A DNA stretch of 64,000 bases from Frankia umida (GTDB taxonomy: Bacteria > Actinomycetota > Actinomycetes > Frankiales > Frankiaceae), in contig NZ_JALKFT010000012.1 in the NCBI RefSeq assembly GCF_023242945.1, forward strand, positions 99,554 through 163,553. The letters run 5' to 3'. The notes beneath the pieces are model-generated. The model did no database searches. It was not told the origin of the DNA and was given only the letters and a program-made list of their open reading frames with translations. The number at the start of each line of letters is the position of its first letter. The first letter of the stretch is position 1. Made by a program: the position numbers and the translations under genes. Of the stretch, positions 45,884 to 55,476 are shown piece by piece.

Positions 45884-46062
45884 CTCCTGGTACAGGTCAT
45901 CCGGAGGTCGGACGGCGGGCCGGACCGGACCGACAGGCGATCGTCACCGGACCACCGAGCTGCGCTGCTGTTTCCGTCGCGCCGCCAGTGATGCTAGTCC
46001 GAGCGCTGCGCACACGGGTGGCCAAGCGCCACCTAGCGGCTCACACCGCACGCCCGAACGCG

Positions 46063-47358
46063 CTATCGCGCGATCGTCTGCCCACAGCGGGGCGCCGGAG
46101 GCAGCACCTCGAAGCCGGTGGCGGCATGGTTGACCCGCAGGAACGTGTAGCACTGACTCACCTGGGCGGTGCTGGTGGCGAAGTCGACGGCGGCGGGCAG
46201 CAGGCCGTCCGCGGTGTAGCCGCGCAGCGCCCGCAGGCCGTGCAGGAACAGCGCGCGGCTCGGGCAGGGGCCGGCCGCGACCAGCCCACGCAGGAACATG
46301 TCGGCCGAGATCCATCCGGCCAGAGCTGCCTGCTGGGTGGGCGGGGTGACCTGCGGCGCGTAGGCGCGCATCCCCGCCAGGAAGCGGCGGTGGGCGGGCA
46401 GGTTCAGCTCGAACGGCTGGTAGTCGGTGAACGTGTAGACGTCGGGCAGGGCATCGCGGTAGCGCTCGAGCAGACCCTGGTCGTAGTTCGTCGGCGACAG
46501 GATGACCCGCAGCTTCGAGGGTTTGCCGCGGGTGGCACGCAGCAGGCTCGCGAACGCCGCGCCGGTCACCGTGCCGATCATGACGTCGGCGCCGCTGGCC
46601 CGCACCTTCTCCCCGAGCGCCGCCACGGCGATCAGGCTGGTCGCGTCGACGCGGTCCACGACCGGGATGCCGGCCGCGCGCAGGCTGCGTTCCATCTCGT
46701 CGGCGAGCACCATGGACGTCTGGGAGAAGGCCGACTGGATGAGGACCGCCCGGTGACCGCCCTGGTCGGCGACGAACCGCCCCCAGGTGGTGACCGAGGA
46801 GCCACGGGCCACCAGGTTCGAGTAGCTGAACATGTTGTCGTGGCCGGCCCAGTCCGGGTCCAGGGAGGTTCCGGTGACCGGGATGCCCGCGCGGTGCAGA
46901 AGGTCGGCCGAGGCCCCGGCGGACAGGGACGACTCGATCAGGCCGAACACCGCGTCGTTGTCGACCAGGCTGTGGGCGGCGGCCTGGTTACCGGCCGGGC
47001 TCGACGCGTCGTCGCGCCAGGTGTAGGTGATCTGGCGGCCGTTCACCCCGCCTGCCGCGTTCGCGACGCCCAGGCGCGCGTCGACACCATCACGAAAGGT
47101 CGCGAACAGGGAGGCCGTGATGCCGGTGTCCGGGTAGATCAGGCCGAGGCGTATCGCGTCACGGCTGATGCCCGGACCCGCGCAGGCCGCCGCCGGGGTC
47201 ACCGTCGAACTGGTGGACGTGCACGCCACCAGCCCGGACACCGCGCTCAGGCAGGCCAGCGCCGCGCGGGCCCACCGACCGCCGCGCCCGGCGGGCCGGC
47301 GCCGCCGACGCACCGCGGAGCGGGTGACTCCGGCGCGGCGAGCCGTGATGTCGGGCAC
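46063..47358 (-). CDS. Branched-chain amino-acid-type binding lipoprotein, second copy
   Basis: The protein has 431 residues. The Arg-rich N-terminus and signal helix end at lipobox LVAC (C46). The Peripla_BP_6 fold is seen in IRLGLIYPDTGITASLFATF, NAAGGVNGRQITYTWRDD, NMFSYSNLVARGSS and VYTFTDYQPFEL. It is a paralogue of the lipoprotein at 30667. No LIV permease or ATPase is adjacent. It may serve a distant transporter or act as a ligand sensor. Confidence 0.87.
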   Translation of the reverse strand: MPDITARRAGVTRSAVRRRRRPAGRGGRWARAALACLSAVSGLVACTSTSSTVTPAAACAGPGISRDAIRLGLIYPDTGITASLFATFRDGVDARLGVANAAGGVNGRQITYTWRDDASSPAGNQAAAHSLVDNDAVFGLIESSLSAGASADLLHRAGIPVTGTSLDPDWAGHDNMFSYSNLVARGSSVTTWGRFVADQGGHRAVLIQSAFSQTSMVLADEMERSLRAAGIPVVDRVDATSLIAVAALGEKVRASGADVMIGTVTGAAFASLLRATRGKPSKLRVILSPTNYDQGLLERYRDALPDVYTFTDYQPFELNLPAHRRFLAGMRAYAPQVTPPTQQAALAGWISADMFLRGLVAAGPCPSRALFLHGLRALRGYTADGLLPAAVDFATSTAQVSQCYTFLRVNHAATGFEVLPPAPRCGQTIAR

Positions 47359-47419
47359 GGGCCGACGCTATGCATCCGATCAGGTGCGCTGCCATGTATT
47401 GGGCAACTTGTGAGATTGC

Positions 47420-47977
47420 TCAGTATGCGGCGGCGGCGGCGCGGGCGATCGCCTCGTCGTGCGGGGTCGGCCCGCCGCTGACACCTACCGCGCCGACCAC
47501 CAGGCCGTCGCGCCACAGCGGAACGGCGCCGGTGAGCCCCGAACTGATCGGTCGGGTGAACGCCGGCCGATGCCGGACCAGCCCACCCTCGAGCCCCCGG
47601 CCACCCGGCCCGCGACCGAGATCATGATCACGGTCGTGGTCGGCGAACACCCGGCCAGCGCCGCCGCCGCGGTCCAGATCGAGGTCGACGTCGCCGGGAT
47701 CGGCGTCGATCCCCACGGCGGACCACTCCGCCGGGCCGTCGTCACCGCCATGGTGCACCAGGCGCGCCGGCACCGCGGGCAGCGCCGATGCCCGCGCCGC
47801 GCAGGCCCGGTCGACGGAGATGTCGGCGGTCCGTAGCCGGGCGTTGTCCATCCGGACGTGGGCCACCAGAATCCCGGCGTGATCGACGACGGCGATGTTA
47901 ACCGGTTGGCCGAGGTGAATCGCATACCTTTCCCCGGCGGCGATGATCCGACGGGCATCCTCGAGCGATACGGTCAT
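47420..47977 (-). CDS. HbpS/GlcG-family protein with an unusual insert
   Basis: The protein has 185 residues against ~140 for the family. The ends are canonical: LEDARRIIAAGERYAIHLGQ, VNIAVVDHAGILVAHVRMD, and GAVPLWRDGLVVGAVGVSGG near the C-terminus. HbpS-like proteins bind haem or small acids. Between residues ~80 and 135 lies an Asp/Gly/His-rich segment (DVDLDLDRGGGAGRVFADHD) that does not look like the family and roughly replaces the normal middle. ATG 47977 has GGAGAG seven bases upstream. Confidence 0.7.
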   Translation of the reverse strand: MTVSLEDARRIIAAGERYAIHLGQPVNIAVVDHAGILVAHVRMDNARLRTADISVDRACAARASALPAVPARLVHHGGDDGPAEWSAVGIDADPGDVDLDLDRGGGAGRVFADHDRDHDLGRGPGGRGLEGGLVRHRPAFTRPISSGLTGAVPLWRDGLVVGAVGVSGGPTPHDEAIARAAAAAY

Positions 47978-48521
47978 CCGCGACTCTCCCCATAAAGCGG
48001 CGTTCCGGTGCGCCTGACCATAGGCCCACAACGACCGTCCGGTGGTGGAAGGCGCGCCGCACAACAACCGTTGCGTACGCGGGTTCCCCATGTGGGCGAC
48101 GGGACACAGAAGGACACACAAAGCCCCGCGCTGGCCAGGCCGCCCCCGCCCGGCCGGACGGGACCGGTGCCGGCAGGCCCCCACGGGACGATCACCGCAC
48201 TCCGATCGCAGAAAGCACCCATATCGCTACACGCTCGCCGCGGCGCTGTCGGCGGGCAGGTCATGGGGCGATCCGCACTGCTCCAACGGGCCGGCGGTGA
48301 CCGCTCGGGCGCCCCCAGCGGCTCTCCCCCACCACCCTGGCACCACCTGGCCGACACCCGCCGACCGGGCCATGGCCGTCCGTCGGCTCGACGGCACGGC
48401 CCGATCGCCCCATCCGGCTACTGGCCCGCCGGGGGCATCGCTGGCCCGGACGGGTGGAGGGCGATGTGGGTGGGCTCACCGCCGGCGGCCGGCGACCGCG
48501 GCCCGATCGGGCCCGGTCCGA
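47978..48521. other. Intergenic stretch
   Basis: About 545 bases without a recognisable gene. The open frames here on both strands lack family features. Only GC-rich sequence without notable symmetry was seen. Confidence 0.45.
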
Positions 48522-49508
48522 TCAGGCGGCGGCGGCCAGCGGAAGCACCAACCGCGGGAAGCAGTGGATCAGCCGGGTCGTCAGCGGACCGCCACCGGGC
48601 ATGTCCGCGAGCACACCGGCGAAGCGATGATCGAGGCGTCCGAGTCGTTGCAGGCCGCGCAGCCGCAGCAGGCCGGGCAGATGCGCCTCGATGGCCTTCT
48701 GGTCCGGCCGTGGGGCGCCGTCAAGCCAGGCCTCGAACTGGGCCCCGGTCATGATCTCCCAGACGATCGTGTCGGCCACCGCACCCGTGCCGTCCGTGAT
48801 CGTCACCAGGTGTGGCACCCGGACCAGGTCCCGCAGGCCGCGCAGGTCCGGACGCAGACCCGAGGTTACGACGTTGTTGGCCAGCCACGGGTCGGTACCG
48901 GTCGCCGGCCCACGCAGGACGTTGCGCAGGTGGGAGGCGAACGCGAGGGCGAGCGCGCTGCGCCCCGGGGGGCTTGGATGCGCGTGCAGCACGACCGCGT
49001 CGATTCCCGGCGCGCGGACACGCTCGGCCGCGGCCCGCACGAGCCAGGCCGGCTCGACGAGCACGAAGCCCACCTGGGCGTGACGTCGGTCGTCGCTGCG
49101 ATCACCGTCACCGAGGCCGAGGTTGACCGGGGCGCCGGTGACCCGGGCATCGACCTCGGTGACGGCAGTAGTGGGGCCGGTGACGGCCGCGCGCAGCCAC
49201 CGGCAGGTGATCAGTCCGTCCGCTCCGGGCAGCGAGAGCGACGGAAGGTCACCGGAGTTGAAGATCCGTTCTGCGGCAGGCGGGGGCATGCTGTCTCCGG
49301 TCCGGGACGCAGGCAGGCACGCGAACGCGACGGCCGAGCGCAGGTCGGCCGGTGGTCGTCGCACGGACAGGTCCGGCCGCAACGGCTCCGGCGGACCGAA
49401 GGACGAGGGCGAAGACGAGATCGAGGGCGTATCGGTACCCGGGCGGGCCGTCATCGCCGCGTGCGGGCGTGCCGGCAGGGCAGGGACAACCGAGGTCAGC
49501 GGGGACAT
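48522..49508 (-). CDS. Unknown 328-aa protein
   Basis: After a disordered N-terminus (~70 residues) the sequence looks like a folded alpha/beta protein (VGFVLVEPAWLVRAAAERV, APGIDAVVLHAHPSPP, FASHLRNVLRGPATG). No transmembrane helix and no domain I recognise. It begins 11 bases after the DUF397 stop, so it is probably co-transcribed with it. The start ATG 49508 has a weak ribosome site; a start within the disordered stretch is possible. Confidence 0.6.
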   Translation of the reverse strand: MSPLTSVVPALPARPHAAMTARPGTDTPSISSSPSSFGPPEPLRPDLSVRRPPADLRSAVAFACLPASRTGDSMPPPAAERIFNSGDLPSLSLPGADGLITCRWLRAAVTGPTTAVTEVDARVTGAPVNLGLGDGDRSDDRRHAQVGFVLVEPAWLVRAAAERVRAPGIDAVVLHAHPSPPGRSALALAFASHLRNVLRGPATGTDPWLANNVVTSGLRPDLRGLRDLVRVPHLVTITDGTGAVADTIVWEIMTGAQFEAWLDGAPRPDQKAIEAHLPGLLRLRGLQRLGRLDHRFAGVLADMPGGGPLTTRLIHCFPRLVLPLAAAA

Positions 49509-49519
49509 GGCGGCGCGGA

Positions 49520-49756
49520 CTACTGGAGGAGGTTGTCGAAGTCGCCGTCCTTGGCCCCAAGTATCAGGGCCTCTATCTCGGCCCTGGTATAGACCAGGGC
49601 GGGCCCGTTGGGATGACGGGAGTTACGCACGGCCACCTCGTCGCCAGGCAGCTTCGCCATCTCGACGCAGTTGCCCTGGGAGTTGCTCCGACGGCTCTTC
49701 TGCCAGGTCACGCGCTCGAGCGCAGTCGCTGGCATGCCGCTGTAGATCTTGCTCAC
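49520..49756 (-). CDS. DUF397 protein
   Basis: The protein has 78 residues. WQKSRRSNSQGNCVEMA, EVAVRNSRHPNGPALVYTRA and a C-terminal DGDF are the DUF397 landmarks. These small actinobacterial proteins act with XRE-DUF5753 regulators, as in the WhiJ and BldB-type loci of Streptomyces. The likely partner at 51261 lies 1.5 kb away on the other strand rather than adjacent. GTG 49756 has GGGGAG seven bases upstream. Confidence 0.9.
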   Translation of the reverse strand: MSKIYSGMPATALERVTWQKSRRSNSQGNCVEMAKLPGDEVAVRNSRHPNGPALVYTRAEIEALILGAKDGDFDNLLQ

Positions 49757-51260
49757 GCGTTTCTCCCCACGCCCCAGGGCAGCGCACGACAGCGAGCCCT
49801 CACCCCACGCGGTCCGCCCACGACACCTCGGCTGGGCCACGCCGCGGCTGCGGACCGGCTTCGCCTGCCACTGCGACGGGGTGCCCCACTGCAACCCCAC
49901 GAACTCGTCGCGTGTGCGCCTGCACGAACTTCGGCTCACGATACAGCACGGGCGGGTGCACGTGCATCAAGCGGGAGGCGTGTGCGCGCGACGACCTCAC
50001 GTGCGATCGGCGGGGAGCATCGCACCCATGCAGACGCCCGAGGGCGGGCACATAGTGCACGATCATTCGCCATGCCACCTGATGTCGTCCAATGTCCCTG
50101 CAAACCATCACATGACATGATCATTGAGGGCCGCCCTCGAGCCGTCACCCGCTCGGCCGACCACACCCCGACACCGGACGATCTCCAGCCCGGACGACCC
50201 AGCCCCACCCGACCCCAGCCCCGCCCCACCCGACCCCAGCCCCGCCCAGCCCGACCTCCGACTCCCCCGACCTCCGACTCGGTGCCGCCCGACCGGGCCA
50301 CGCCCGACAAGGCATCGAATCGCCGACGAAATCCGTAAAGTGAGGGAATCGAGCCATGGGGCAGCTTGCAATTCGCCCCAGATGCGGCAAATCCCCATAT
50401 TGATCTTCACCTTGGGGAAAACGCGTGCGAGGGGCCCGGGGGGTGTCCACATTCGGGCCGCGCACGGCACCAACGGGGGACTACACGAGAGACAAGGACG
50501 TTCGGACCAGCCATGCCCGCACCGCGACCCACACCCGCACCCGCGGGCACCAGGGCGCAGCGGGCGAGCCGACCTCGACGTGACAGCCAAAGCAACGAGG
50601 GCCCACCAGCAATCCACGGGGTGCGTAATCGCACGATCAGATCCCTCGCCGGACGCGCCCCAGACCCACATTTCCACCCGGGCGGCCCCCAGACCGGGAC
50701 CAACAGCCCATCTCCGCACAGAACTCCGACCTGGGCCGACCACCCCGGACGTCGATCCGGGGGCGATCGGGGCGCGGGACCTACCGGGATCGAGCTACCC
50801 GAGCGTGCCGGCGGGCGCTCCCGTCGCCCGCAACGTCAGGTGCAATCAGACATCGGGTCGCCCAGCGCGGCGTCGGCAGGCACACGACACCGAAGACAGA
50901 CGTGCGCAGATGATCTCGGACGGCAACGGAGGCGGAAGGTGACGACGAGCAACGCAGCGTCACCACGGTGGCGTGAACACGCGGGGCCCCACCCTCACCC
51001 ACGCTCATGTGCTGCAAAGAAACAGAACGGATGTCCCGCATCACAGCGTGCCACGATCTCGCCCGTCAGCCCACACCAATCGGGCCATCCGACGCGGCGG
51101 ACGGACACCCATCTCACATACTCTCCGTGAGCGAGTATACAAATAACACTCACCACGCTAAACAAGCGACTGTCGATCAGGCATGAGAACCAGAGACACA
51201 ACCGGATCAAGAAGATCAGATGTCATACTCTTGCGTTGACCGATGGCGAGGGGGCCGACC
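49757..51260. other. 1.5-kb gene-poor region between DUF397 and XRE genes
   Basis: No convincing gene on either strand. It holds C-rich direct repeats (GACCCCAGCCCCGCCCC at 50211 and 50232, 21-bp period; CGACCTCCGACTC twice at 50252-50280). ATGATCAT, an 8-bp palindrome, lies near 50116. Symmetrical sites lie before the XRE gene. The right part from ~51110 is AT-richer and promoter-like. Confidence 0.55.
51118..51138. promoter_or_regulatory. Inverted repeat, possible XRE operator
   Basis: ATACTC (51118-51123) and GAGTAT (51133-51138) form an inverted repeat with a 9-base spacer in an AT-rich patch. CATACTC recurs at 51224-51230, 31 bases before the chosen XRE start. Repeated half-sites suggest autoregulation by the XRE protein. 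Confidence 0.45.
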
Positions 51261-52127
51261 GTGACGACAGCTCAGCCGGGAAGTGGACCGACGGTACGTC
51301 GGATCCTGCTCGGCTCTCAGCTCCGTCGACTTCGCGAGGAGAAGGGCATCAGCCGAGAGACGGCCGGATACCACATCCGGGCGTCGGAGTCGAAGATCAG
51401 CCGGATGGAGCTGGGCCGCGTCAGCTTCAAAGAACGCGACGTGGCCGATCTACTGACCTTCTATCAGGTCACGGAGGAAGCGGATCGAGCACCTTTGCTC
51501 GCGCTCGTCCGGGAAGCGAACTCGGCCGGCTGGTGGCAGAACTTCAATGACGTCCTGCCGAACTGGTTCCAGCCGTACGTCGGGCTCGAGGAGTCGGCTC
51601 AGCTAATCCGTACGTACGAGGTGCAGTTCATTCCGGGCCTGCTCCAGAGCGAGGACTACGCCCGCGCCATCATCAACGGTGGTGGCAACGCGCTGCCGAG
51701 CGATGTCGTCGAGCGACGAGTCAGTGTACGGATGAACCGACAGAAGCTGCTGTACCGCACAAATCCACCACGCCTGTGGGTGGTGGTCGACGAGGCAGCC
51801 CTGCACCGGCCGATCGGCGGTCCGAAGGTGATGCGCGGTCAGCTCGAGCACCTGATCGAGCTCGGCGACCTGCCGAACCTCACACTGCAGGTCATGCCGT
51901 TCTCCTTCGGCGGTCACGCGGCCGAAGGCGGTGCCTTCACCATCCTGCGTTTCCCGGAGATGGACCTGCCCGACGTCGTGTACCTCGAGCAGCTCACCGG
52001 TTCGTCCTACCTCGACAAGCGCGAGGAGGTCGACCGGTACATGGAGGTCTACAACCGCCTCAGCGTCGACAGCACGACCCCGGCCGAGACCCCCGACCTG
52101 CTCCGCCAGGTCGTCGCCAGCCTGTAG
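51261..52127 (+). CDS. XRE-family regulator with DUF5753 domain
   Basis: The protein has 288 residues. An N-terminal helix-turn-helix (LLGSQLRRLREEKGISRETA ... ASESKISRMELGR) is followed by DUF5753 (IRTYEVQFIPGLLQSEDYAR, LTLQVMPFSFGGHAAEGGAF, VVYLEQLTGSSYLDKREEVD). This is the WhiJ-like architecture of developmental regulators that work with DUF397 proteins. I prefer GTG 51261, which has AGGGGG seven bases upstream, over ATG 51243, which lacks a ribosome site. Confidence 0.92.
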   Translation: MTTAQPGSGPTVRRILLGSQLRRLREEKGISRETAGYHIRASESKISRMELGRVSFKERDVADLLTFYQVTEEADRAPLLALVREANSAGWWQNFNDVLPNWFQPYVGLEESAQLIRTYEVQFIPGLLQSEDYARAIINGGGNALPSDVVERRVSVRMNRQKLLYRTNPPRLWVVVDEAALHRPIGGPKVMRGQLEHLIELGDLPNLTLQVMPFSFGGHAAEGGAFTILRFPEMDLPDVVYLEQLTGSSYLDKREEVDRYMEVYNRLSVDSTTPAETPDLLRQVVASL

Positions 52128-52197
52128 GACCAGCGCGCGGAGGACCAGCGCCGCGGCTCGGGCCAGGGGTACTGGCTCCGAGCTCCGGGCTCGCGGC

Positions 52198-52224
52198 GGC
52201 CCGCCGCCGCCCCGTCGGCGGGCC
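52198..52224. terminator. Bidirectional hairpin between XRE and sensor kinase genes
   Basis: GGCCCGCCG (52198-52206) pairs with CGGCGGGCC (52216-52224) around a 9-base loop, between two convergent stop codons. Confidence 0.6.
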
Positions 52225-52230
52225 GGTGGG

Positions 52231-55008
52231 TCAGGCGCAGGGCCAGGTGAGTTCGAGGCTCAGCCAGCGATCCTCGACCTCGACCTCCACCCCGACCCGT
52301 GCCGCCGTCTCACCCGCGGGCACCGACACATGCGCGGACCGTGCGGATGCGTCCCCGGACAGGATGTTGGTGGCCACCGCGGCGCCGAGGACCGCGCCGG
52401 GCAGGGCCAGGTCATCCGGCCAGGGCATGGTGACGTAGACGCTGCCACCGGCCGGCGACCACATCACCGTCACGATCGCCGGGCCGCTTGCGGCGGCCGC
52501 CAGCACCTCGCCGACCAGGTCGGCCAGCGCCGCCCGCACCGGCACGGGGGCGGTACGCAGATCCCCGGACCGTTGGATCTCGACGCTGATCCCCGCGCTC
52601 TCGGCGTCCGCGAGCACCGGATCAAGATCGGCCAGTGCCGAGGACGGCCCGCCGCCGGTGAGCATCCGTCGGATCGCCGCCGCCCGGGCCGCGCTGGCGC
52701 TGCGCACACTGGCAGCGGAGGGGTCACGCCGTCCGTCGGCGACGTCGGACAGCAGCGGCAGGACGTCCCGTTCGACGGTGCGCAACCAGGCCAGGCGCTC
52801 GCGGCGGATCATCGCCGACGAGTCGGCGCTCGCGGCGAGTTCGGCCTCGGCGGCGTGCATGTGCGCGGTGTCCATGGCGGTCCGGCGCAGCAGCGGCCCC
52901 AGCATCGCGGTGATGATCTGCACCGCGCAGCAACCGTAGACGACCGAACCCAGCCGGGCGATCACCAGCGGGTTGTTCCCGTCCCGGATCAGCACCAGCC
53001 CGGTGACGAGCACGACCGCACCGAGCAGCGCCGCCGTCCACTCCCTGGCCGGACGGGACGCGGTGACGAACGCGAGCAGCAGGGGCAGTACCACCAGCGG
53101 CCAGTTGGCGATGCGCACGACGTCCGCGCCCACGGTGTTGCGCACGCCGGCCACGCAGATCCCGCCGCCGACCGCGAGCAGCAGCAGCGTCTCGGGTCCC
53201 GACAGCGGCCGGCGGCGCACCAGTACCCTCGCCACCGCGACGACCCCGGCGAGCACCACCCACAGCCCCACACCCACCAGCGGCTCACGTACCCAGCCAA
53301 GCGTCCCCACCAGCGGCGCGAGCATCAGAACCAGCCAGGCGGCCGCGACGTTGCCCACCGCCCGACGCAGCCCCGCCGAGTACTCAGCCCCAAGATCAGC
53401 GGCGATCGCCGCCACGTTCCGCCGGTCCGACACGAACCCGGTCGGACGCCCACCGCCAGCCGTCCCACCACCAGCCCGCCCACCACGGGGCAGCCCACGG
53501 CTGAACAGCCGACCGCCGAGCAGCCCACCGCTGAGCAGGCCGTCTCGCAACGAGCCACCACCGGGATCATGGTCGGAGACGATGCGCGGTGTGCGCCACC
53601 GCAACTCGACCGTCGTGCCATACCCGCGGGACGAGATGATCTTCACGGTGCCGGCGACATCCTCCAGACGACCGATGATGGAGTGACGCAACCCCAGCCG
53701 CGCGGAGTCGACCAGGTCAGGATCGAACCCCCGGCCGATGTCGCGCACCCGCACGGTGATCTCGTCCGGACCGCCATCCAGAACCACCCACGCGTACCTT
53801 GACCCGGCGTGCCGCTCGGCGTTCGCCAGCGCCTCCCGGGTCGCCCCGGCGAACGCCGCGACGACCACACCCGGCGGCTCACCGCCCACCTGCGCACCAC
53901 CACGATCGTTGCCGCCAGCGTCACCGGACGTCGCGGGGCCGCGAGGCGGTCCGTCGACGAACTCGACGACCATGCCCCGTCCGACCGCTTCGGCGACGAC
54001 TTCGGCGAGACGTTCGGCCAGGGCGGGACCGCCGTCGCCGCCGGGGCCCAGCAGGTCCTGCACAGCGACGAGGCTCTGCTCGCAGCGGCGCTGGGCCAGC
54101 GCCACATCCCGGCCGCCGCCCCAGGCCAGGCCGGTCAGGGTGTTGAGCACCGTGTCGTGAATGACACGCTCGCGCTCACGGCGGTCCCGGGCGACCGCGA
54201 GCACCACCGCCTCCCCGCGATGGCGGGCCACGACGTTCGCCCAACGTCGATCGGCTGTCCGCGCGATCTGGCGTAGGCGGCCGATCGACATCCCCAGCAG
54301 CCCCGGCGCGACGACCAACAACGCCAACTGCGCGATGACCTGCGGGCTGTGGCCCCACCCCCCCACCAGCGCACCGGCGGCGAGCCCCAGCACCGCCGCG
54401 GCGGCGATCCTGCGCGGAAAGGCCCAGACGGCCGTGACGGCGGCGTTGACGACCGCGAGGAACACGAAGTTCCCGCTGTCCCCGATCGAATCGCCGGGGA
54501 GCAGAACTCCCGCGGCGATACTCAACGGCAGCGCGAGGGCGACGCCCACCGCCGCCAGGGCCCGCCCGACCCCCCACCGCAACCCCGCCAGGCAGAAGAC
54601 CACGTGCCACACCGCGGTGCAGCAGAGCACACCCGCCGCCAGCGGATGATCCCAGTACCAGTCCCAGACGACCAGGTAGAACACGGTGAGTGCGAGCGCC
54701 ACGGCCCGCAACGCGACAAGCACGCTGGTCATGACCCGGTCAAGTGCCCGATGCGCCCGGCCGACCCGCTCCGAGGCCCGACCCAGCTCCAACGCCGCCG
54801 CACCGAACGCCGACTCGGTCATCCCGACGCCGCCACCCACGCCGACGTCACGCCCCCCACCCCGGCCGCCATCACCAGCATCACCGCCACCGCTGCCGCC
54901 GGCCGCACCTCGGGCAGCACCCGAACCGGCCACCCCACCGTCGGGGCGATGGACGCCAGCCCACTCGCCCGCAGCACCGACCAGCCCGTCAGTGGCCGCG
55001 CCGGTCAT
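52231..55008 (-). CDS. Large membrane sensor kinase with two kinase-like modules
   Basis: The protein has 925 residues. A Gly-rich N-terminus (~60) is followed by about six transmembrane helices (~90-240). A dimerisation/phosphoacceptor-like helix RERVIHDTVLNTLTGLAWG comes next, then a HATPase core (REALANAERH, VRVRDIGRGFDPD, LGLRHSIIGRLEDVAGTV), the NarL/DesK-type order. A second set of membrane helices (~540-700) precedes another dimerisation-like helix and a degenerate ATPase-like domain (VPVRAALADLVGEVLAAAAS) with no clear N-box. No response regulator is adjacent. ATG 54822 is an alternative start lacking the Gly-rich part. Confidence 0.75.
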   Translation of the reverse strand: MTGAATDGLVGAAGEWAGVHRPDGGVAGSGAARGAAGGSGGGDAGDGGRGGGRDVGVGGGVGMTESAFGAAALELGRASERVGRAHRALDRVMTSVLVALRAVALALTVFYLVVWDWYWDHPLAAGVLCCTAVWHVVFCLAGLRWGVGRALAAVGVALALPLSIAAGVLLPGDSIGDSGNFVFLAVVNAAVTAVWAFPRRIAAAAVLGLAAGALVGGWGHSPQVIAQLALLVVAPGLLGMSIGRLRQIARTADRRWANVVARHRGEAVVLAVARDRRERERVIHDTVLNTLTGLAWGGGRDVALAQRRCEQSLVAVQDLLGPGGDGGPALAERLAEVVAEAVGRGMVVEFVDGPPRGPATSGDAGGNDRGGAQVGGEPPGVVVAAFAGATREALANAERHAGSRYAWVVLDGGPDEITVRVRDIGRGFDPDLVDSARLGLRHSIIGRLEDVAGTVKIISSRGYGTTVELRWRTPRIVSDHDPGGGSLRDGLLSGGLLGGRLFSRGLPRGGRAGGGTAGGGRPTGFVSDRRNVAAIAADLGAEYSAGLRRAVGNVAAAWLVLMLAPLVGTLGWVREPLVGVGLWVVLAGVVAVARVLVRRRPLSGPETLLLLAVGGGICVAGVRNTVGADVVRIANWPLVVLPLLLAFVTASRPAREWTAALLGAVVLVTGLVLIRDGNNPLVIARLGSVVYGCCAVQIITAMLGPLLRRTAMDTAHMHAAEAELAASADSSAMIRRERLAWLRTVERDVLPLLSDVADGRRDPSAASVRSASAARAAAIRRMLTGGGPSSALADLDPVLADAESAGISVEIQRSGDLRTAPVPVRAALADLVGEVLAAAASGPAIVTVMWSPAGGSVYVTMPWPDDLALPGAVLGAAVATNILSGDASARSAHVSVPAGETAARVGVEVEVEDRWLSLELTWPCA

Positions 55009-55476
55009 CGAACCCGGCGGACGGCTCGACCGCCCGACTTTCCCCCGAGGGAGCCCGAGCCCCCCAAAATCGTGGCCGTCTCGTCACCTTCCGCCAGAAT
55101 CGCGTCGGGGTTTCCACCCGGAAATCTTCTCGAAGGTTACAACCCGACCGCAGCCGGTCGCGCCGACGGGCCCGGGTCCGGGACAACTTCCCGCCCGTCC
55201 CGCGCACCGCGCCCATCCGCGTCCCACATCCAGTCACGGACCGCTGGCGGTCGGAAACGGCCAGCGGTTCGTGGTCGGTGGCGGCCAACACCCAGGCCAC
55301 GGTCGGCTGCCGAGGGGTGGCCGGCCCAGGCCGAGGCCCGAAGCCTGGGCGGCCTGGCCGACGCCTGGCCGGACGCGGCGGCTGGACGGCTCGGACATCT
55401 GGGGTGGGCAGGCCGTGCGGTGGGACGGTTGGTGCCCGTGATGCCCTAGGCTTGATGACGTGAGGAGGGACCGTCC
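55009..55476. other. Divergent intergenic region, sensor kinase and hrpA
   Basis: About 470 bases with no gene. An inverted repeat GCCCAGGC (55324-55331)/GCCTGGGC (55343-55350) is the only notable symmetry. Confidence 0.5.

Noticed and set aside
47459..47836. Plus-strand frame opposite the odd middle of the HbpS-like gene
   Set aside because: Considered as evidence for an inverted insertion, but no start signal or family; kept only as an oddity of the minus-strand gene.
48042..49592. 516-residue plus-strand frame across 48042-49592
   Set aside because: Runs antisense to the unknown protein and DUF397; the DUF397 match on the minus strand is decisive for the right end.
50357..50404. 15-codon frame (MGQLAIRPRCGKSPY) after GTGAGGG
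   Set aside because: Too short to support without conservation; surrounding sequence has no operon context.
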